Below, piece after piece: positions 32,418-36,725 of a DNA stretch of 36,725 bases. The stretch's first letter is position 1; each line of letters starts with the position of its first letter. The stretch comes from an uncultured Steroidobacter sp. (lineage in GTDB: Bacteria; Pseudomonadota; Gammaproteobacteria; Steroidobacterales; Steroidobacteraceae). The stretch spans positions 1 through 36,725 of the forward strand of contig CAMLEO010000032.1 in assembly GCA_946478975.1 (NCBI GenBank), written 5' to 3'. The position numbers and the translations under genes are program-made. The notes under the pieces are model-generated. The model worked only from the letters and a program-made list of their open reading frames with translations. It made no database searches and was not told where the DNA came from.

Positions 32418-33760
32418 TGGCGAGCTCGCGTGATTACGATCTGTTGGTGATCGGTGCCGGTTCCGGCGGCGTGCGTGCGGCCCGCGTGGCTGCGGGATAC
32501 GGCGCCAAAGTCGCGATTGCCGAGGAATATCGGATCGGCGGAACCTGCGTCATTCGCGGCTGCGTGCCGAAAAAACTGCTGGTGTATGGCGCGCATTTCG
32601 CAGAAGACCTGGAAGACGCGCGTCGCTTCGGCTGGCATGTGGAAGGCAAGCGGTTCGACTGGCCGACGCTGCGGGATAATGTTTTGGCCGAAGTCACGCG
32701 GCTCAGCGGCCTGTACACGCAGACGCTGGAAAATCACAAGGTGACGATGTTGCCGGAGCGTGCGGTCGTCACCGGTCCGCACAGTGTGCGCGTCGGGCAA
32801 CGTGAGATCACTGCAGGCGTGATTCTGATCGCGACAGGCGCACGTCCGCATGTGCCGGATTCTCCCGGCTGCGAGCACGGCATCACTTCCAACGAAGCAT
32901 TTCATCTCGAACGCTTGCCCAAGCGGATGTTGATCGCCGGCGGCGGTTATATCGCCAACGAGTTCGCGGGCGTGTTCAACGAGCTCGGCGTCAAGGTCAC
33001 GCTAGTCAATCGTTCCGATCGCATCCTGCGCGGCTACGATGCGCAGATCCGCGATCGGCTGCTGCAGATCTCGATGATCAAAGGCATCCAGTTCCTGTTC
33101 AATTCGCCGATCGAGAAGGTCGTGAAAGAGGCGAGCGGGGCGCTGACGGTTCACATGCCTGGCGGCCCGGTGGAATGCGATGCGCTGATGTTTGCTACCG
33201 GCCGCGTGCCGAACACGCAGAATCTCGGCCTGGAAAGCGCCGACGTGGAGATCGACGCGAAGGGCGCGATCCGCGTCGATGACGAAAGCCGTTCGAGCTG
33301 CCCGTCGATCTATGCCGTGGGCGATGTGACCAATCGCGTCCAGCTCACACCCGTTGCAATTCGCGAGGGGCAGGCGTTCGCCGATACGGTGTTTGGCAAG
33401 AAGCCGACCAAGGTGGATTACAACTGCATTGCGTCCGCGGTCTTCAGTCATCCGCCGCTGGCCGGCGTCGGGCTGACGGAAGGTGAAGCGCGCAACAAGC
33501 TGGGCTCGGTGAAGGTCTACACCGCCGATTTCCGGCCCATGAAGAACGTGCTTGCGGCTCGCAACGAGCGTGCGTTGTACAAAATCGTCGTCGATGCCGC
33601 GAGCGACAGGATCGTCGGCGCGCACATGATCGGGCCGGATGCGCCGGAAATTCTGCAGGTCCTCGCGGTCGCTGTGAAAGCCGGCCTGCGCAAGGCGCAG
33701 CTCGACGAAGTGGTCGCGATCCATCCGACCATGGCCGAAGAGCTGGTGCTGCTCAAATGA
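32417..33760 (+). CDS. gor: Glutathione-disulfide reductase
   Basis: A 447-residue class I flavoprotein disulfide reductase. The FAD-binding motif GAGSGG is near residue 12, and the redox-active Cys44/Cys49 pair lies in GGTCVIRGCVPKK. NAD(P)H-binding GGGYIANEFAG is near 175, the second FAD motif in YAVGDVTNRVQLTPVAI is near 300, and the active-site His is in IHPTMAEE near the C-terminus. It would reduce oxidised glutathione with NADPH in the cytoplasm. Motifs fit Gor rather than thioredoxin reductase or lipoamide dehydrogenase; trypanothione-like variants cannot be ruled out by eye. The ATG at 32417 shares a base with the yheU stop; GTG 32414 one codon upstream is also possible. It converges with the thioredoxin-like gene with 13 bases between. 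Confidence 0.9.
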   Translation: MASSRDYDLLVIGAGSGGVRAARVAAGYGAKVAIAEEYRIGGTCVIRGCVPKKLLVYGAHFAEDLEDARRFGWHVEGKRFDWPTLRDNVLAEVTRLSGLYTQTLENHKVTMLPERAVVTGPHSVRVGQREITAGVILIATGARPHVPDSPGCEHGITSNEAFHLERLPKRMLIAGGGYIANEFAGVFNELGVKVTLVNRSDRILRGYDAQIRDRLLQISMIKGIQFLFNSPIEKVVKEASGALTVHMPGGPVECDALMFATGRVPNTQNLGLESADVEIDAKGAIRVDDESRSSCPSIYAVGDVTNRVQLTPVAIREGQAFADTVFGKKPTKVDYNCIASAVFSHPPLAGVGLTEGEARNKLGSVKVYTADFRPMKNVLAARNERALYKIVVDAASDRIVGAHMIGPDAPEILQVLAVAVKAGLRKAQLDEVVAIHPTMAEELVLLK

Positions 33761-33773
33761 TTTGAGGATCAGA

Positions 33774-34814
33774 TCAGCCGAAGGTAAAAGAGAATACCTG
33801 CGCGCCGGCGTCCAGAAACTCGATTTCAATCTCGCGATCGACGATCGGGCCGGCCTGGCGGATCAGCTGATACATTCGCGGCTGTTCGAGCGTGCCGGCG
33901 CCTTGCGCATCCACGTCCACGCCATGCGATGTGCCGGGCGGCTGGCCATTGATGGTCACGCGATAACGCACGTTCGAACCGCGCGTGGCGGAACCCATCA
34001 CGACGTGCACATCCCGCGCATGAAAGCGGAATGTGACTTTACCGCCGGCTTTGTTCGCTGCTGAATATTCGCGCGTCATGGTCCAGTCACCGGCGAGTGC
34101 CCAGGTGTTGAGTTTCAGCTGTTGGGGCGCTGAGTATGTTTGAGCTCGGTCACGCACTTTGCCGCCGATCGAGGCGAATCGTTCGCCGTTCGCGTAGCCG
34201 ACGTAGGTCTCCGGCGTCGCCAGCGTTTTCCAGTCTGCGGCTACTTCTGCGCCCTGCGGATCGATCTTGACCAGCGAACGATCTAAGTTCGTCTGTCCCG
34301 CTTCGGTCAGCAACTGCTGGATGACCTGCTCGGAACGTTCGTAGTCGCCTTCGCCGAACTGATGATGGCGGATGTGTCCCTGCGCATCGATGAAATACAG
34401 CGCGGGCCAATAGTGATTGGCAAATGCGTTCCAGATCGCATAGTCGTTGTCGAGCGCGATGGGATACTCGACACGCTCGTCCTTCGCAGCCCGGCGCACG
34501 TTGTTCAGATCTTTCTCGAAGCTGAATTCCGGCGTGTGCACGCCGACCACGACCAAACCGTTGTCCTTGTACTTCTCGGCCCAGGCGCGCACATATGGCA
34601 TCGTGCGTCGCCAGTTGATGCAGGTGTAAGTCCAGAAGTCGACCAGCACCACTTTGCCGCGCAGATCCTGCGTGCTGAGCGGTTGTGAATTGACCCAAGC
34701 GCTCGCGCCTCGCAGCGGCGGCATCGGCCCTTCCACAGATAATTTCGCGGCGAGGCCGATGGGAACGACCAGGCTCGCGAGCGCTGCCACAAACCAAAGA
34801 TGACGCGTTTTCAT
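33774..34814 (-). CDS. Exported thioredoxin-like (redoxin) protein with DipZ-like C-terminal domain
   Basis: A 346-residue protein with a signal peptide (about 1-23, LWFVAALASLVVPIGLAA). A thioredoxin-like domain follows: GKVVLVDFWTYTCINWRRTM, then YVRAWAEKYKDNGLVVVGVH and HYWPALYFIDAQGHIRHHQF. The active-site position reads C65-I-N-W68, so the second Cys of the usual CINC is Trp. A second beta-rich domain (about 200-346; YVGYANGERFAS, WALAGDWTMTREYSAANKAG, RFHARDVHVVMG) matches the C-terminal part of DipZ-like proteins. It may act as a thiol peroxidase-like, one-Cys or reductase-coupled periplasmic protein; the activity is not clear. It is close to gor but convergent, so they are not co-transcribed. 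Confidence 0.8.
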   Translation of the reverse strand: MKTRHLWFVAALASLVVPIGLAAKLSVEGPMPPLRGASAWVNSQPLSTQDLRGKVVLVDFWTYTCINWRRTMPYVRAWAEKYKDNGLVVVGVHTPEFSFEKDLNNVRRAAKDERVEYPIALDNDYAIWNAFANHYWPALYFIDAQGHIRHHQFGEGDYERSEQVIQQLLTEAGQTNLDRSLVKIDPQGAEVAADWKTLATPETYVGYANGERFASIGGKVRDRAQTYSAPQQLKLNTWALAGDWTMTREYSAANKAGGKVTFRFHARDVHVVMGSATRGSNVRYRVTINGQPPGTSHGVDVDAQGAGTLEQPRMYQLIRQAGPIVDREIEIEFLDAGAQVFSFTFG

Positions 34815-34905
34815 GAGGCCCGGAACGCTCGCAGAAACCGGCGGGCCTGGCGATTACACCAAGGTATCGGGCGCTACGCTGGTATGCGCGTGCTCGATCC
34901 GTGCT

Positions 34906-35949
34906 CTATGGCGGCTCGACGGTGAATTGCATGCGCTTGAGCAGTTGGCCCTGCGGCGTTCTCACGTCGACGATCCAGCGTCCCTGGGCATTTGCCGGGA
35001 AGCTTTCCTTGCGGGAATAGGTGCGCCAGCCGCTGTCGTTGCCGCCCAGGATCTCGGAGGTGATGCGCTCGATCTCCCCGTCATGCCGCCATTCGAAATT
35101 GATGGATTGAGCGACGCCGCTGGGCGCTCGAATCGCGGCGAACGCGACAACACCTGCACTGAGCTCGGCGGTGGTCAGCGAGCGGATCGGCGGCCCGGGC
35201 GTTCGATCGCTGATGGATTGCGTGATCACCGCCTGCGTGACTGCAAGGCCGGCGGGTGGAACGTGCGCGCGCAGGAGCCAAACCAGCAAGGGCGCGAGGG
35301 TCGAGCAGGCGATCCAGATCACTTTGTGACGCTTCGAGCGCAGCGATCGCAACGACATCGGCGAGGTCAGCAGCAACCAGACGACGACTGCACCGAGCGA
35401 TACGGGCAGCGCCTGCTCCAGCGACAGGTGCACGACCATCGGCACGACCACGACGGCGACGATCAAGCTGCAGTAGGCATGAAACAGCAAGCGCGTCGCC
35501 GCTCGTGCCGCGATCCAGCGCTCGTAGAGCGGATCCAGCGCGGTGAGAAGCGCAGCGCAGGCTGCGAGCGTGATGAATACGATCTGCCCGATGTCGCGCT
35601 GGAGCGCTCCAAACAAAAACGGCAGGGAGAAGAACAGCACTTCCTGCTGCAGCGACTGGGTCAGAAAGTTGGAAACGAACTTGCCGATGCCGGAGCGATG
35701 ACGTTCCAGGTAGCGCCGGACCAGCGGCTCCACCAGCAGCCACACCCAGCCGGCCAACGCAGCGATGGCAATCGCACGAGCCAGGTTTGCGCCGCGCTTG
35801 ACCATCACGAAGCCGATCGCGCCCGAGACGAAGCTGATGGTCGGGATCAGCCAGGGGACACGATCGAGCGCCTGCGCGATGCGCGTCAGGATTCTCGGCG
35901 ACTCGCGATCGGCGGCCGGTGTGTCTGTCAACCTCGTCTGCGTCTCCAT
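34906..35949 (-). CDS. DUF5924/DUF2914 membrane protein
   Basis: The 347-residue protein starts with a 30-residue cytoplasmic tail and then seven to eight membrane spans (about 32-240; for example WLIPTISFVSGAIGFVMV and LIVAVVVVPMVVHLSL). A soluble C-terminal domain (about 255-347) follows with FEWRHDGEIERITSEIL, GWRTYSRKESFPANAQGRW and VDVRTPQGQLLKRMQFTVE, the pattern of DUF2914. The combination matches the DUF5924 family, whose role is unknown. The ATG at 35949 faces the MFS gene across 59 bases. The 91 bases between its stop and the thioredoxin-like gene show no clear element. Confidence 0.75.
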   Translation of the reverse strand: METQTRLTDTPAADRESPRILTRIAQALDRVPWLIPTISFVSGAIGFVMVKRGANLARAIAIAALAGWVWLLVEPLVRRYLERHRSGIGKFVSNFLTQSLQQEVLFFSLPFLFGALQRDIGQIVFITLAACAALLTALDPLYERWIAARAATRLLFHAYCSLIVAVVVVPMVVHLSLEQALPVSLGAVVVWLLLTSPMSLRSLRSKRHKVIWIACSTLAPLLVWLLRAHVPPAGLAVTQAVITQSISDRTPGPPIRSLTTAELSAGVVAFAAIRAPSGVAQSINFEWRHDGEIERITSEILGGNDSGWRTYSRKESFPANAQGRWIVDVRTPQGQLLKRMQFTVEPP

Positions 35950-35996
35950 GGGAGCGAAGAGTCGCCCAGCTGGGACGGAAAGTGAAGCTGTACCCT

Positions 35997-36002
35997 TATA
36001 CT
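35997..36002 (+). promoter_or_regulatory. -10-like TATACT close to the MFS start codon
   Basis: TATACT (35997-36002) is a good -10 match, and transcription would start about seven bases later, at the GTG at 36009. There is no Shine-Dalgarno before the GTG, so the mRNA may be leaderless. No convincing -35 hexamer is seen. Confidence 0.3.
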
Positions 36003-36008
36003 CACGGC

Positions 36009-36725
36009 GTGGACGCCCCCAACCGACAACAAATCCAAAACCACGGCGCGCTGGCCGTTCTTGCCGTCAGCTTTGCTGGCTTCATCTGTCTCGGACTTCC
36101 CGACGGCACGATGGGTGTGGCCTGGCCTTCGGTGCGCGACGGTTTCGCCCGTGCGCAGACGGACTTTGGCTGGGTGCTGCTGATGCATGGCGCCTCGTAC
36201 TTTCTCAGTGGCCTGCTCGGCGCGCGGCTCAATCGCCGCTTCAAGCCCCATGTGTTGTTGATCGCCGCGACGCTCATCTCCGCGGCCGGCATGCTGCTGG
36301 TCGCGTCGGTGCCGGCCTGGTGGATGTTTCTAATCTCCATTTCGCTGGTCGCGTCGGGCTCAGGCATTCTGAACACCACCATCAACACTTATGCATCTCA
36401 GCACTTCTCAGCGCGCCATGTGAACTGGCTGCACGCTTGTTACAGCCTCGGCGCGGCAGTGGGGCCGTTGGCGATGACGGCGGCGATGACGAGCCGGGCG
36501 GGCTGGCAGTGGGGTTATGTGTTGATCGCGATGGCGCCGATCGTGATGGCCGGTGTGTTCGTGCTCACTGCGAAGTTCTGGCAATTCACTCCTGCGGACA
36601 CGAGGCAAGGCGCAGCCAGGTCAGCGACCCGCGTCAGCCCGCTGTTGATACGCCAGGCGTTCCTGTTCTTTTGTTACTCCGGCCTGGAGCTCACCTTGGG
36701 CCGCTGGTGTTACACCGTGCTCACC
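36009..36725 (+). CDS. MFS transporter, N-terminal part, cut by window end
   Basis: The frame is open from GTG 36009 to the window end (239 codons). It has about seven hydrophobic segments; the first is LAVLAVSFAGFICLGLPDGT. GTMGVAWPSVRDGF and GASYFLSGLLGARLNRRFKP form the MFS-typical loop after helix 1 and the loop 2-3 basic signature, and GSGILNTTINTYASQHFSAR and HACYSLGAAVGPLA resemble the FucP/FHS-like sugar-porter branch. A solute, possibly a sugar, cannot be named. No upstream ATG is available, and the ribosome-binding site is not visible. It diverges from the DUF5924 gene. Confidence 0.8.
   Translation, partial: MDAPNRQQIQNHGALAVLAVSFAGFICLGLPDGTMGVAWPSVRDGFARAQTDFGWVLLMHGASYFLSGLLGARLNRRFKPHVLLIAATLISAAGMLLVASVPAWWMFLISISLVASGSGILNTTINTYASQHFSARHVNWLHACYSLGAAVGPLAMTAAMTSRAGWQWGYVLIAMAPIVMAGVFVLTAKFWQFTPADTRQGAARSATRVSPLLIRQAFLFFCYSGLELTLGRWCYTVLT

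Overview
The window is GC-rich, densely packed bacterial DNA. The gene content points to a gammaproteobacterium near Xanthomonadales or Steroidobacterales: a YheU-family protein next to glutathione reductase, a Xanthomonas/Caulobacter-type TonB receptor, a polysaccharide-use locus, and a large exported di-haem enzyme. This placement is inferred from content, not from a marker gene. No rRNA, tRNA, CRISPR array, transposase or integrase was seen.

Layout. (1) 1-2008: the tail of a hybrid histidine kinase on the minus strand abuts a B12-binding radical SAM gene with no spacer, which suggests a rearrangement or assembly junction near 152. A DUF488 gene follows. (2) 2013-14846: a uronate/pectin-type utilisation locus. 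A leftward operon (DUF4861, DUF2264, FadR-type regulator) diverges from a second FadR-type regulator, which is followed by a TonB receptor, a GH105 unsaturated uronyl hydrolase, kduI, kduD and a GH2 beta-galactosidase. The receptor would import unsaturated oligosaccharides. GH105 would release the unsaturated uronate, KduI and KduD would convert it to 2-keto-3-deoxygluconate, and GH2 would trim galactose. FadR-type operator-like sites (TnGTnnnACnA) lie in both key promoter regions. (3) 15117-18014: a second TonB receptor, set off by hairpins on both sides. (4) 18243-28752: the most unusual part, a collinear cassette of a secreted di-haem MauG/RoxA-like enzyme, an unrecognised 602-residue cytoplasmic protein, two tiny homologous peptides of 25 and 23 residues, an HlyD-type adaptor, a C39-peptidase ABC exporter and a second ABC protein. 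(5) 28759-36725: mostly housekeeping or accessory genes: a GHL15/GH114-like secreted protein, a PAS histidine kinase, yheU, gor, a thioredoxin-like protein, a DUF5924/DUF2914 membrane protein and the start of an MFS transporter.

The candidate new system is region 4. Two peptide genes of 78 and 72 bases, which ordinary gene callers would probably miss, both begin MKVKT, end in GG followed by a five-residue [TA]RCG[VT] tail, differ mostly at silent positions, and are each preceded by a nearly identical 44-base non-coding element. With a GG-cleaving exporter directly downstream and an unknown protein plus a di-haem oxidase upstream, this looks like a ribosomally made, post-translationally modified peptide (RiPP) locus whose product may be very small and centred on one cysteine. 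Its activity and chemistry are inference.
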